From positions 71,323,925-71,387,924 of the forward strand of contig ML677341.1 in assembly GCA_007922305.1 (NCBI GenBank): a stretch of DNA of 64,000 nucleotides, given 5' to 3'. Shown piece after piece: positions 50,730 through 63,317 of the stretch; the first letter of the stretch is position 1, and each line of letters opens with the position of its first letter. Under the pieces are notes generated by a model that had not been told where the DNA came from, searched no databases, and was given only the letters and a program-made list of their open reading frames with translations. The stretch comes from Dermatemys mawii. Its lineage: Eukaryota > Chordata > Testudines > Dermatemydidae. A program made the position numbers and the translations under genes.

Positions 50730-51690
50730 AGTCCAGGCTAGAAAGCCTAGTTAAAACTATTCCTCCCAGCAGCTTCCACCTCCAAAAGTGGGGAAGGGGA
50801 CCACGAGTAAGGGAAGTTGAGAAACTGCGGAAGAGTTAAAGATCAAAATACCTTTTCTATCTGGCTAGCGGGGGCGTGATTTGACAAACTGATTATTTTG
50901 AAAATTCCACTCTGTTACCCTGTATGTCCTCCTAAGACTATTCATAACTACTTAAACAGTCTCTACCTCTTCGGGTCGGGGGTGGAGGTGGGAGTTTGAG
51001 TATTCCTTTGGTAAAAAAATTATGCCACAGGGGGAGAGAGGAAAAGGGCAAGTATCTAATGATTTGTGCCCTATTTTCACACTAATTACAATTATTTATT
51101 AAACCAAGTAGATTAGTGTGAAAATAACTAGATTAGGCTGTAAAACAGAAACAATCTTTTTACTAGGTAAGTATTGCAACGCGAGGGATTACTGTTTAAG
51201 AATTCCTTTGGTCTAGCGTGTTTAATTAAGGTTTCAGGCAGGATTAAAGGAGACTAAAGAGTGGAGTGCTCTCAGTCTGAAAGCAGGGTTAGAACTGAAA
51301 GATCGTACAACCCTCCAAATAACGACAAACAAACATGAAACACAATAAAAAGGGGGAGATTTTCGATACATTCTGTGGTTTAGCTATTACCTTTCCATAT
51401 CTCCCAAGGTGAGCGTTTGACTATGAGAAATAAGGAGCGAGAATGATATTTATGAACTGGCCGTTTTGAAACAGAAGCAGTGAGACATGGAGCCTCCGAT
51501 ATAAAAGAACAAGAAACGGAGATAGTAGCGAAGGAAAGGGAGCTTAATGAAGTTTCGGAAAAAGTAAACCGCAGAAATGCTTGGTGCCGGATGGCCCAAT
51601 AATCGTGGATTTCAGGGAAGCGAACCGTGGTTCAGCCATATTCGGGATAGCTGTAAACTCTAGGGCTAATGGTGAGGCGGGAAGGGTCGT
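50730..51690. other. Upstream region conserved among H3 copies
   Basis: 51100-51500 resembles 36960-37260 and 52820-53250, so each plus-strand H3 copy carries about 1 kb of related upstream DNA. No gene. Confidence 0.55.
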
Positions 51691-51694
51691 ATTT

Positions 51695-51795
51695 CAATAG
51701 TACAGAGCGGGCTTTTCAAATTTTCAAATTACCCAATGACAGATGGCTCGTTCCCATCAACCAATCAAGAAGGAGAGTTTGCCTATAAATACAGT
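51695..51795 (+). promoter_or_regulatory. H3 promoter
   Basis: GAGCGGGCTTTTCAAATTTTC (51706-51726), CCAAT at 51733-51737 and 51761-51765, TATAAATA at 51784-51791. Confidence 0.87.
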
Positions 51796-51846
51796 TACTG
51801 CCACAGCAACTTATTCTTTGCTTTTGTTTTGTTTCGGAGTTAGTAA

Positions 51847-52275
<429 letters not shown>

Positions 52276-52307
52276 AAGCTGCTTAGCCATCTTCCAAATG
52301 ACCCAAA

Positions 52308-52323
52308 GGCTCTTTTAAGAGCC
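52308..52323 (+). promoter_or_regulatory. Histone 3' stem-loop of H3
   Basis: GGCTCTTTTAAGAGCC, 32 bases after the stop; TTAAAGGAGTTGTAGC downstream. Confidence 0.95.
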
Positions 52324-52544
52324 ACTAAATACACAGTTAAAGGAGTTGTAGCACGTTTATCTAAAGTGTTCTGAGGTGGTACGCTGCTGTTTAATAAAAT
52401 GCTTTTATTCCCTATTATAAACACGAACAGTGCCAAATACAAAGTCGCTAGTTAAAACTATCTTCAAGTTCCTTTCCCACTTAGAGGTAATTATTTTACA
52501 ACCTAAAAATATTTCATATAAAAGTCCTTTGCAATTCGAAAACT

Positions 52545-53395
52545 GGGTATTTCTTTGAAAATACTTTCTGCAGGGAGTTGGGGTAGTCGAAAGATTTTCT
52601 ATTTCACTTTTAAACAGACTGATTACGTGGAAAGCTTTATTCTCAGTCGGGTTAAAAGTAACCTGTAAACAAGCCGCCAATGGGTTATTTTAGGCGGGGT
52701 ATGTGAATGATAAGCAGGAGATTTGAAAAATCCCTTTGTAAAATTCAAGCCAATCTAACTGGCAACGAAACAAATGTGAATTTTAGAGGGGGGAAAGAAG
52801 ATGCGAGACAAGGAAAGCGGCATTCTTGTGTCCTATTCTCCTTGACGCCGCATATTAAGCCAGCTAGATTGTTTTGCTCGAAGATATCAGGATGAAACTG
52901 TAGACAGAGACATTTAATCATTTCACTTATTGCATGTAATTACTCTTTAAGAACTACTCCAGTTTTCATCTGTTTAAGGCAAAACTGAAGGAGATTATAG
53001 ATCCCTCATGAGGACACAGTGTCCCACAGCATTAAAGGGGAGAATTACTGAAAGACAGTTGTGAAAACCTCTAAATAACCGCAAATTAAATCACAAAATA
53101 CAAGGTTGGAGAGGTTTCACCCCTTTTTCTGATTTAACTATTATTCTCACCCCTTCCTTATCACCAGGGTGCGCGTGATGGGTGTTCAGCTGTAAGAGAA
53201 AGAGAACGGGAATGACATTGATTAATGAACTGGTCGTTTGGAAAGAAACTTAGCAGAGGCATGGAGCCTCTGATATAAAGGAAGAAATAAAATATGCACC
53301 GAGGTGGCAGAGAAGGGAAGGCGGGTTTGTAGAATGAGGGGCGGGGAGCAGCTGAAGAACGCGGTACTGGGGTGGTTCTAGCAGCCTGAATTTCA
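52545..53395. repeat. Inverted duplicate block, outer part
   Basis: 52590-53350 aligns in reverse with 18460-18040. It also resembles the upstream DNA of the other plus-strand H3 genes. No gene. Confidence 0.7.
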
Positions 53396-53399
53396 CGGA

Positions 53400-53598
53400 A
53401 CCAGCCAGCCTGTGGAGATCGCTTTCGATCTGTGCTTCCAGCGTTCGGCTGTTATGGTTCGATAAGAGGCCAGCGAAGCCTATTTGGTGGGGCTCTTTAA
53501 AGATATTAACTTTAATCTGTGCGCTGTTCACACCGAGAGTCACCGTCCTGCCCAAGGACATCTCGTTACGCCGCCGTATCCGTGATGAGAGGGTTTAA
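53400..53598 (+). pseudogene. Histone H3 pseudogene (C-terminal part)
   Basis: Mirror copy of 17796-17995. The plus strand ends CGTGATGAGAGGGTTTAA (RDERV-stop) and carries recognisable segments for [10 protein letters not shown] and CAVHT-RVT. The N-terminal half is missing and frames are broken. Confidence 0.88.
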
Positions 53599-53599
53599 A

Positions 53600-54190
53600 G
53601 GCTGCTCATACCCGTAACTTTTAACATTTCTTAATTTTTATATTTATTTATATTAACAGTGTAAAATAGAAAGATTATTCGAATAAACTAGAGAGGAAAG
53701 GGAAAGAATTTTAGCTATAGGGACTTAGAGAATGACAGAAACAACGAGGCAAACCAACTATTCTTCAGGCATACAAGATTTATACATTTTGAATAAGCAA
53801 AGAATATTTATGGAGCCAAAACTCTAGTCGAACCTGTCAATAAGAGGACTGAACCGTGTCATCTGGTAAAATTTCAAATATTTTATTTCCTGGATAAGCC
53901 GTTTAGCCATATTTTATATGGGGTGTGTGGCACTTCACCTAACTATTGGTTGGGAGGGGAAGAAATGAGGATGAGGAAGAGCGACATTTTTCATTAACAC
54001 TTGAAAACCCCGATGTAGTTTAAACTCACTGAATATTTACTAAAGAGAAATCAGTCCCTCCTCGATATAAGCATTAGCAATGAAAAAAAAAGTTTTCACA
54101 AGTCGCTTGAGACTAAAACATTTTTTAAAAACACTCCGTTTGAAGAACACAAATAATATCAGCGATATCAGAGCTCTTTAGATGAGAAAG
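53600..54190. repeat. Inverted duplicate block, inner part
   Basis: 53700-54190 is the reverse of 17190-17740, with long near-identical stretches around 53850-54050 (for example CCTGGATAAGCCGTTTAGCC). No gene. Confidence 0.85.
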
Positions 54191-54195
54191 TGGAT

Positions 54196-54211
54196 GGCTC
54201 TTAAAAGAGCC
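54196..54211 (-). promoter_or_regulatory. Histone 3' stem-loop of H2B
   Basis: GGCTCTTTTAAGAGCC on the minus strand; AAAGAGCTCTGA follows downstream. Confidence 0.95.
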
Positions 54212-54248
54212 TTTGGGTTATAGATATAGGTAGTATCACAGCAAAGAT

Positions 54249-54870
<622 letters not shown>

Positions 54871-55400
54871 AACAATTTTTCAACCTATCAACTCGCTTAA
54901 CCCTCTAAAGAGAAATGGTGTGAGCGTGAGCTGGACAGTGTATTTCTTCGCTGGTTTTTTTTTTTTATTAAGTATTGTGTGTTAGAGCACAACTGACAGT
55001 GTCCAGCCAGGAAAATTAAGGAAGTAGAGTGAGGTTTAAGAACAAGCCTTGTTTCTTGTGCCCCTTCTCTAAGTCTAGTCAAAACATGCTACTTCAAAAT
55101 AACGTATCCATCCTTTTCTGTTCTTTCGCAACAATAATTAACAGCATCCTTTAGAAAGTGCATTAGGATATTTACGAACGTTGTATTAAAATTAACAAAA
55201 TGAGAAAATGTACACACACATCTTTTCCAGAGTATTAGTGCCATTGCGGCCAAAACAATATAAATATATAAACAGCCGATTAATCTGACGGGAAACCAAA
55301 TAAAAATCCCTGGGAGGTAATGTGTCGTTTTCTCAAGATCGCTCACCCTGAGTGCGCGGAGAGTCCATGTAACACTGAATCCCCCTTAAGAAAAAAATAG
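54871..55400. other. Spacer
   Basis: No gene recognised. A T run near 54955-54966. Confidence 0.5.
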
Positions 55401-55409
55401 TTGTTACTA

Positions 55410-55440
55410 GCCAATCCTTGCACAGAGTGGGATTTTTAAA
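55410..55440 (+). promoter_or_regulatory. Orphan promoter-like module facing H1
   Basis: GCCAATCCTTGCACAGAGTGGGATTTTTAAA is the near-identical mirror of 15361-15394 (same order GCCAATCCTTGCACAGAG). No gene follows. Confidence 0.55.
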
Positions 55441-55995
55441 CTACTACTGGTTAAAATCCATTCTCAAAGAACAGAAAATGAACTTTTGTTTATAATTGCG
55501 TTTCTTATCATACCCTGTTCTCACACACCCGAGATTGAAACTGATCCAGGAGTAATGATCATAAATATCATTTCATAAACTCCTGCCTTCCATTACAAGA
55601 GAGATATTAGTGCTCTCTCCCCTAACAGCACAATTTATAGAAAAGATGCTCGGCTCCAACACAGGTCCGCTTTAGTTTCCCTGTAATTCTATCTTCCAAG
55701 TTCCAGGTCGTTTTCTTTATACTTCGAAAACAATAAAACCGCATAGACTTAAAATGCTCCCCTCCACCCACGTTGATTTCTAGTAAGGGTGGTATAATTA
55801 CACAGTAAGATAGTGTATGTAAAGAAGATCTCGAGAACCTGTTTCATGTTCCCTCCTAATTACGCAGAAATTTAAATTTTATTTCCCCCCTCTTTACTGT
55901 GACTTATGTTGCTAGGCGAGACGGGGAACATCTGCCTTGGGTTGAAAAGGTACCACGACAAAGTGAATCTAACGTTTCAGCTACTTTTGGGAAGA
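55441..55995. other. Spacer
   Basis: No gene recognised before the H1 3' end. Confidence 0.5.
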
Positions 55996-56002
55996 GATGG
56001 GT

Positions 56003-56018
56003 GGCTCTTAAAAGAGCC
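56003..56018 (-). promoter_or_regulatory. Histone 3' stem-loop of H1
   Basis: GGCTCTTTTAAGAGCC on the minus strand, 35 bases after the stop. Confidence 0.95.
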
Positions 56019-56053
56019 GTTGGGTTTTTTTATGGTAAGTATCTCACGTCATT

Positions 56054-56722
56054 TCACTTCTTCTTCTTAGGTGCGGCCCTTTTAGCCTTCACGGTTTTGG
56101 GTTTCGTTGGCTTCGGTTTGGCCGCCTTGGGCTTCACCGCTTTGACCTTAGCCGGGCTCTTGGCTGCCTTCTTGGGCTTGGCGACTTTCACCTTTTTGGG
56201 GCTCTTAGCTGTTTTCTTGGCCGCTGCAGCTGGCTTCTTGACTTTCTTCGGGCTCTTTTTCACGGCCGCAGCCTTTTTGGGTTTCTTGGCAGCACTGGCG
56301 GATTTCTTGGCAGCTGGTTTCTTAGGCTTAGCCGCTGGCTTCTTCTTGGGAGCCTTCTCCTTGGTCTCACCCGGCTTTTTGCTGAGCTTAAAGGAACCCG
56401 AAGCACCGATTCCCTTAGTATGAACTAAGGTGCCCTTGTTCACCAGGCTCTTAAGCCCCAGCTTGATGCGGCTGTTGTTTTTCTCCACATCGTATCCTTC
56501 GGCGGCCAGAGCCTTTTTAAGAGCGGCCAACGAGACCCCTTTGCGATCCTTGGAAGCGGAGACCGCTTTGGTGATCAGCTCGGTCACGCTGGGACCCGCG
56601 ACCTTCCGAGCTTTGGATCCTCCTGCCGCCTTCTTCGCCTTTTTAGCTGGACCCTTTGAAGCTGGAACAGAAACTGCAGCAGGAGCTGCTGTCACTGCCA
56701 CAGCGGGCGCCGTTTCGGACAT
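56054..56722 (-). CDS. H1: Linker histone H1
   Basis: 222 residues: N-tail with repeated Ala/Val/Pro (1-40), winged-helix globular domain (about 41-115; [44 protein letters not shown]), and a long Lys/Ala/Pro tail (about 107 residues) with several SPKK/SPAK motifs. It is similar in length and tail pattern to bird H1. Differs from H1 at 14191 by a longer tail and by changes in the globular domain ([21 protein letters not shown]). Starts at the ATG before SETAP; another ATG two codons upstream is less likely. Confidence 0.97.
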   Translation of the reverse strand: MSETAPAVAVTAAPAAVSVPASKGPAKKAKKAAGGSKARKVAGPSVTELITKAVSASKDRKGVSLAALKKALAAEGYDVEKNNSRIKLGLKSLVNKGTLVHTKGIGASGSFKLSKKPGETKEKAPKKKPAAKPKKPAAKKSASAAKKPKKAAAVKKSPKKVKKPAAAAKKTAKSPKKVKVAKPKKAAKSPAKVKAVKPKAAKPKPTKPKTVKAKRAAPKKKK

Positions 56723-56769
56723 GGTCACACACTCGCTTTACAAACGCTCCAAACACGCCTTGGTACACT

Positions 56770-56880
56770 AGATGCTTTGTATTTATAGAGACAAGCTGCT
56801 CTCTGATTGGTGAGTTTAAGAACCCGCCCAGCTGCAAGGCAGATAGAGTTCTTCTCCGCGCTCAGTTTGTGTTTCTTCGG
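56770..56880 (-). promoter_or_regulatory. H1 promoter
   Basis: AC box as TTTGTGTTT (56866-56874), CCAAT as ATTGG near 56806, TATAAATACAAAG near 56776-56788; mirror of the H1 promoter at 14024-14120. Confidence 0.88.
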
Positions 56881-59082
56881 AGGAAATAAAATGTATTTTT
56901 TGCACAATATCTGCCATAGAATCACCCCATTTTACAATCATGAGAAGGAGAAATAGGGCGTTTCCATCTGTCAGTATTTTCTGTTGAAAATAGTAATACT
57001 GTGTTAAAGAAGAGCTAATAAATCTTGCATCCTGCAGCTTGATGGACCTCCGGAGAGAGAAAGTTTTGTTTTTCTTTGTAAATTAAAAATGTTCTTTTAG
57101 CAAAAAGATCGGAAAAATAATGCAATACTAATCTTTAGAGGGTCTTCTCCAACTCCTATAAGAAAGTGAGTGATTTGTGTCAATTTTCTCATTACAAATT
57201 GATTTAAAAGAGACAGAGGTAGCACAAACTCCCACAAACTAGATTTCAGCTTTGCTCACCAAGGTCTATAATCCTTGACTACTAGGAAATAGTACTGAGT
57301 TAACTTTGGTGTATCTTTCCATACCACCTAGACTAAAGTTCTGAGAGGGGCTGTTTATTTCCCATAAGGGAATATTATGTGGTTTGTGGTATTATCCCCC
57401 ACAATTAGCTTCCTGGTATAAAACCCAGATTCTAGTTCTTATAAAATAGGAAAGGGATGCACACCTTAGCCTGATGACCAATGGGGATATAAAAATATTA
57501 AAGCATAATCACTGGCTATTGTTTAATTCTAAATTACAAAGAAATAAATCATGCTCTAAGTAAAAAAAAAAAAAGTTTTTTTTTCTGTAAAATAATTAGA
57601 AATCATCCATTAATCTGGAAAAAAAATGGCAGATATGAAAGTGTGTGTTGTGTGTGAATCTCTGTAATTAAAATGATCTGAAAACACAATTCCTATACCC
57701 CTTTAGCTTCTAAACTAGGGACAAACAGTGGTTGTTTCTGGACAATCCCCTTTGTTAGATCTCAAATCAGTGTATAGTGACATTGATGTATGTAAAGTCT
57801 GTGTCAACAGTACCTAATTGTAGAAATTGAATGATTGTACTCAAGTTAATCTGAATAAATTATACTAGCAATGCCATTCATGTTTCTTTCCTTAAAGAAA
57901 CACTTTATATTTATTTATTTATTTATTTATTCATGATTGCCTCCAGTGCTTGACTCATGTAATAAAGGACCGTTGTATCTATTAGGATCTAAAGCCCTGC
58001 TTAAGAGCATCACATTCATTCAATGAATATCTTTCCCTTGGACACGAATCTCTGGAAGGGAGAGGTTGGCATAAGAAAAGCATAACACCCTTTGAGCCTG
58101 GGGGGACAGATATGGTACCAGGCCTCAGAAGGTTTTCTTAGATCAAGGCAGAATCTCTTTTCTTTATCCTTATCCTGACCACAGTAAGTAAAATACTTGA
58201 AGAACCCTGGAGTCTCTGGTGAACTGTTGCCTTCAGTCTGTGTCTTTTAAGAGGTTGTTTGTAATGAGGTTTGCACTGTTGTAACTGGAAAAAAACAGTC
58301 TTTTCCTCTGTTCTCACAGTACAATGCAATTAGTTGGAAGCATTCTTCTCTTCCATTTCTCTATTTTCTTGTTCATTCTTTATTTTTTTCCTCCCCCTTC
58401 ATCAGTGGAGTCCCCAGCCTAGATCACCATAGCAATGGAATAGGGTATGTGTGTGAATGAGGCAATCTGGGAAATCTCATCAGTGGTGAATCAAATTCCC
58501 CCAGAACACATTCCCTTCTTCTCAGAAACACACATTTGCACACATGTTCCCATCCCTAAAAAATTCAGCTAACTTGGAAAGTTCCCCTTTTGCTATTTAT
58601 TAGAATAAATGAATGACCAGTTCTGAAGGAAGGGCAGGGGATATGAACAGTTCCTGGACAGGGGAGGGAAAACCAATGGACATGGCACCTCCTCTTTTAT
58701 CAAAGTGTGCAAAGGGTAGCAATGTATTTTTTTTTTTTTTTTCCCCAAACGCAGCCTTACTTTGTTGTGTCATGGAGAAACTCAGCATCTCAGTCACAAG
58801 GTAGCCCAATAAGGATATGTGGGCACTTGCAGCTTTAATAGCCAGAGAGCCCAGTGGCTTGCCTATTCTGTGGCTGGCATGCATGGAAATGGAAACTCGA
58901 AGCAGTGCACATTCGCCTGTAATTCAGACATCAATAGGAGGGTGTGGTCTGGGGTGCTTACAGAAACACCAATCTCACGGAGCCCTTTTCTACACATGAG
59001 AAAGTTATTATGCATGGTCCCAATAGTAACACACTTCACATCCCTATTCTAAAAAGCTCCTAATGGTGGAGCAGTGATCACA
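56881..59082. other. AT-rich spacer
   Basis: No gene. Holds an (ATTT)n microsatellite at about 57908-57932 and a T run at 58727-58742. 57000-57200 is H1 upstream DNA with a relic copy at 33.06-33.26 kb. Confidence 0.5.
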
Positions 59083-59291
59083 CAGGCCTGCACAACATGC
59101 GGCCCGGGGGCCACATGCGGCCCACACAGGCTCGCTGTGCGGCTCGCGGGGAGTGAGTAGGGGTGGGGCAAGCCAAGTGGTGGGGTGGGGGGAAGTGGAT
59201 GTGGGCGGGGTGGGGGGGGGGCTTTTCGGCCCGCAGCTCGGTTTTTTTGCAGTATTATGGCCCTCGCTGCTTTCCGAGTTGTGCAGGCCTG
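59083..59291. mobile_element. Short MITE, family 2 (209 bp)
   Basis: Ends CAGGCCTGCACAAC and GTTGTGCAGGCCTG are perfect 14-bp inverted repeats; GC-rich interior. It is related to 21187-21398 in the opposite orientation. No clear target duplication. Confidence 0.72.
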
Positions 59292-60694
59292 CACTAGACA
59301 ATAAAAAACAAACAAAAATACTTAACCTTCCTATGGTATTCCATTCTGCCAATTTCCATGGGTACCACGGCAATATGGATGGGGATCATTGATGCAAAAG
59401 CCGCTGAGAATGCCACAAGAGGGAATAAGCTTTCCAGCACTACAAACATGAGCTAGCTTGGCAAGGGCAACCTAGAGGTGAAAGTGTTCTGTTGCCCATT
59501 ATCAATCCTATGGACCATCCACTTTCAGTGAGAGGGGTGGGGATTTTTTGGAATGATTACAGCCAATAAATAATAATATTTCACAAGTCATAATTTGTTT
59601 AGATAAAGAAGGGAGATGGTAATGTACCCCAAACTTATTTGGTGCTTCCAAGGTAACAGATAACCCTGGTGGGATCAATTGTAAATTAATTCTTGCTATG
59701 CAAATAAATATGACATCTTTTAAATTTATTATTATTAATTTGTTTGTTGTTTCAGTAACAAAGCATGAGTTTATATTATTTGAGGAATAGCCTGGTATGT
59801 TGCCCAGTACTGTAATGCTATGCAATGACAGACACTGAGAAAGGCAAATCTCAAAAGGTTCAATAGTCTGGTTCAGTCTGTGCAAGTATTAAATACTCTG
59901 GATATTTTTCTTAATATTAAATCTGTTTAAGCTTCTTCTTATGGACCTTCTCTCTGGCAACCCTTTGCTGTGGGGAAGTTTTCTCCATCCAATCTGATAG
60001 CAGTACCTTGGAGGACAAACTTGACCACCCTTGCTAGCTGACGAAGGGCAATGAGTTTGTGACAAATCAAAAGAATTGAGCTTGTAAAACTCAGAGACAA
60101 ACCTTAAGAAAACATCAACAATAAAACCACAATCTCCCTTGGGAGGGGAGTACTTCCCTCTTAGCATCTCACTTGAATATTCACATGAGAGATTGGTGAT
60201 GGGAAGCAATAGTCCTAGAAGAGGAATACATCTCAGTGCTGCCATGCAAATGTTGGCTACAATGCTGAACTTGATGAGCAAGTGTAAGGACTGTTGTGTT
60301 GATGAGGGGCATGTTCAGGGCCAACAGGAGAAGACATGCTAATTAAACTGTCCTGAGGCCTGGTCTATGCAGGGGAGTTACAAACCAGCCTACTTGGCAG
60401 AGGCTCTTCTAAGGAGAATGAGACAACCCAGATCCACCTGTGAGTAGTTAATCACCTAGGTGGCTGTGTGGTGGTAAATTAGTTAAGAAATGCCTGGGCC
60501 TAATACAGTGTATGAGGTCTCAGTTAAGTGGTTCTAGAACACAGAGAGGAAGCTCATGAGAAAAGGGGCTTTTCAGGGAAGGTGTTTAGAGGTATTACTA
60601 GAAAAGAGGGCTTAGGAAAGGTGTTCCTGGATGCAGGAGATTCTGAGTACTATGAGTGCAAAGGCCTAGGAAGATCAGTCCCGATAAAAGGCCC
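59292..60694. other. Spacer
   Basis: No gene supported. GAGGCCTGGTCTATGCAGG near 60354-60372 may be the end of another Harbinger-type MITE. Confidence 0.4.
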
Positions 60695-60719
60695 TTAGGG
60701 CTTGGTTACACTGGCACTT

Positions 60720-60880
60720 TATAGCGCTATAAAGCCCCCACTAGCGCTATAACCTCCTCCCCGTCCACACTGGCAAGGCACGTAGAGCGCTATAACTGCT
60801 GAGTTATAGCGCTATTGTTAATCCACCTCCGCATGGGGAATAAGGGCTGTAGCGCAGCTGCTGTAGCGCTACAGCAAGAA
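60720..60880. repeat. Subterminal AGCGCT palindrome array
   Basis: Perfect AGCGCT at 60723, 60743, 60786, 60808 and 60865, mostly in the context TAGCGCTATAA, plus one imperfect copy at 60851. Subterminal repeats of this kind are candidate binding sites for the Myb-like or transposase protein. Confidence 0.65.
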
Positions 60881-61165
60881 TGTGGACACCCACTGTGCAT
60901 TAATTGGCCTCCAGCCTGTCCCATAATTCCCGTTCGAGCCACTCTGGTCATCACTTCCAAACTCTTTTGTCCTCTCCTCGGGTGACCACACGTCAGACCC
61001 GCCCTTTAAAGTTCCAGGGAAATTTGAAAATCCCCTTCCTGTTTGCTCCAGCCAAGCGTGGCGTGCTCTCAGGGAATCCTTGCAGGTGATCATTCTCATT
61101 GATCTGATTGATTGCGTGGCGTGGTCTCAGGGAATCGTTGCAGGTGATCATTCTGATTGATCATC

Positions 61166-63105
61166 ATGACTCCACGTGCCATGCCTCCTCGCAATAGGCG
61201 ATCCCCAGCATGGAGCAATAGTGAGGTGTTGGACCTCATCAGCTGTTGGGGGGAAGAGGCTGTTCAGTCTCAGCTGCGGTCTAGCCGCAGGAATTTTGAC
61301 ACCTATGGGCAGATATCATGGGCGTTGGCGGAAAGAGGCCATGAGCGGGACACTCTGCAGTGCCGTGTTAAGGTAAAGGAGCTTAGGAATGCGTATCGCA
61401 AAGCCCGCGAGGCAAACGGCCGCTCAGGGGCAGCCCCGGTGACTTGCAGATTTTATAAGGAGCTGCACGTGATACTTGGTGGTGATCCTACGGTCACTCC
61501 ATCGATCACCATGGACACTTCCCAGCCCACCAGTGAAGGAGGGAGTGAGGAGGAGGATGAAGAAGAGAAGGAGGATGAGGACGAGGCGGCAGCGACCCAG
61601 GGCACGGAGGAGTCCCTGGACGCATGCAGCCAGGAGCTCTTCTCAACCCAGGAGGGCAGCCAGCCACAGCGTTCGGCGGTTGCAGGGGCCAGCTCAGCAG
61701 CGGATTGCGGAGGTAAAGCTGCTTTTCTATGGGGAAGGCTTGCAGCTTGGGGTGGAAAGGGATGCAGGGGGCATTCCACCTGGAGCTCTTCTCAAGCCAG
61801 GAGGAGGGCAGGGGGGCATGCAGCCAGGAGCTCTCCTCTAAAGCCAGGAGGAGGGCGGCCAGCCACAGCGTCCGGCGGTTGCAGGGGCCAGCTCAGCAGC
61901 AGATTGCGGAGGTAAAGCTGCTTTTCTATGGGGAAGGCAGGCAGCTTGAGGTGGAAGGGGATGCTTGCATGCTTGCCTACATGCGGAATAGAGCATTGAT
62001 GTAGTCTATCACATCGCGGTAGTCATCATCAGTAATCTCTTCAAAGGTCTCAATAAGAGCGCTTGCAATGCGCCTGCGCAGGTTTCCCAGGAGAGCCAGC
62101 GTGGTCCCCGTCCCGCTCATGGTCACTAGTCCCCGCCACTGTGCTACAATGGGTGGGGGGAGCATTACTGAACATAGGCAAGCTGCATATGGCCCTGGGC
62201 GGAAGCCGCATCTCATTAAAATCCCTTCCCTTTGTTCCTCAGTGACTCAAAGCAACGAGATATCTTCCAGGACAAACACCTACGGAGAATGTTGGAAGAG
62301 TGTTCAGAGTAGGGCTCCTGTCACTTCCCGGCACTCCCCACCCCCTCCCCTGGCACAGCTTTTCTGGGGCAGGGAAAAAATCATTTCCCTTGCCTCTGGA
62401 GTGCATTCATCATGGCAGGGGCTCCGTTGCTGTATCTGTGCTCTCTGCGGGACAGGCAAACGGGGAATGCGGGGGAATCATAGGCATGTCTGCTCTTTAC
62501 AAGGGAACCACTGTTAAATGTATCTTTTTATTTTAGAAGCATTGACCTTGAGCCCTGTGCCATCGCTCTTATCAACAGCTGAGAGGCTGAGGCGACTGAG
62601 GAAGCGGCCACAAAGGAGCAAAGAGGATCTTGTACAGCAAGTAATGCAACAGGCTGTAACGGAGAATCAAGTTGCACAGAGGTGGAGGGAGAATGAGAGC
62701 AAGTTGAGGGAGAAGGCATGGAAGGAGAATGTGATTCACTGCCAGAAAAGCACCGATAAGCTGCTCTCATTACTGCAGCTTCAATTGCAGACTATGCAGC
62801 GGATTGTCACCCTTCAGGAGGAGAAGCACCGCACCCACCACCCCAATTATTTGCCCCAAATCCCTTCCCCTTCTGTGCCTCAGTACCCTCAGGCCACTAT
62901 CATCAGCTATATGGTTATCACCATCCACAGCTGCCTCCAACCCCTCTGTCTTCACCGAACAACCCCCAAACCCAGGACCATTATCCACTGCAGTCAACCC
63001 CTAATAACATGCCTTACTGCCCTCCGCAAATGGGGTTTGGGGGACATGGCCACTGTGAGGGCACTGGAGACTCAGAGACGCGGACATATTCCAGTCTCTG
63101 ACTGA
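61166..63105 (+). CDS. Harbinger Myb/SANT-like DNA-binding protein, frame-shifted C-terminus
   Basis: Exon 1 61166-61712 ends in GAG|GTAAAG; exon 2 starts at 62537 after TTTTTATTTTAG. Joining them keeps the frame (split Glu codon) and gives 371 residues. Residues 1-100 form a Myb/SANT-like domain: AWSNSEVLDLISCWGEE, QCRVKVKELRNAYRKARE, CRFYKELHVILGG. Then an acidic Glu/Asp run and, in exon 2, a basic and coiled-coil-like region (ERLRRLRKRPQRSKED; LLSLLQLQLQTMQ). From about 62893 the present frame looks unlike protein; the +2 frame is Tyr/His/Pro-rich to a stop at 63099-63101, so one base appears deleted. In this superfamily such proteins escort the transposase to the nucleus and DNA ends. Confidence 0.8.
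61626..61945 (+). repeat. Tandem duplication spanning the splice donor
   Basis: About 61657-61750 is repeated at 61856-61949 with an offset of 199 bases, including the donor GGAG|GTAAAG (61713 and 61912). Only the first donor keeps the frame into exon 2. Confidence 0.85.
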
Positions 63106-63317
63106 CCCCATGCCACCCCAATTGCACCTCCCCCGGCTTCCCCCTCACATGCATCACAATATTTTATTTCAGCAACCGAAGTACCTGTTCAATAAATGAA
63201 TTGTCTTCTTAATAAATGGGTTTCTTTATTAAGTGTACATACATTATTACAGGCTACAGAAAAGCAAATGCCTGTTCCCATTAAAAGAATGCTCCCTCCC
63301 TCCATCTGCACCTCACT

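Noticed and set aside
61453..61779. Ser-rich 108-codon frame antisense to the Myb-like gene
   Set aside because: Mirror of the acidic Glu/Asp run; the plus frame has the recognised domain and splice sites.
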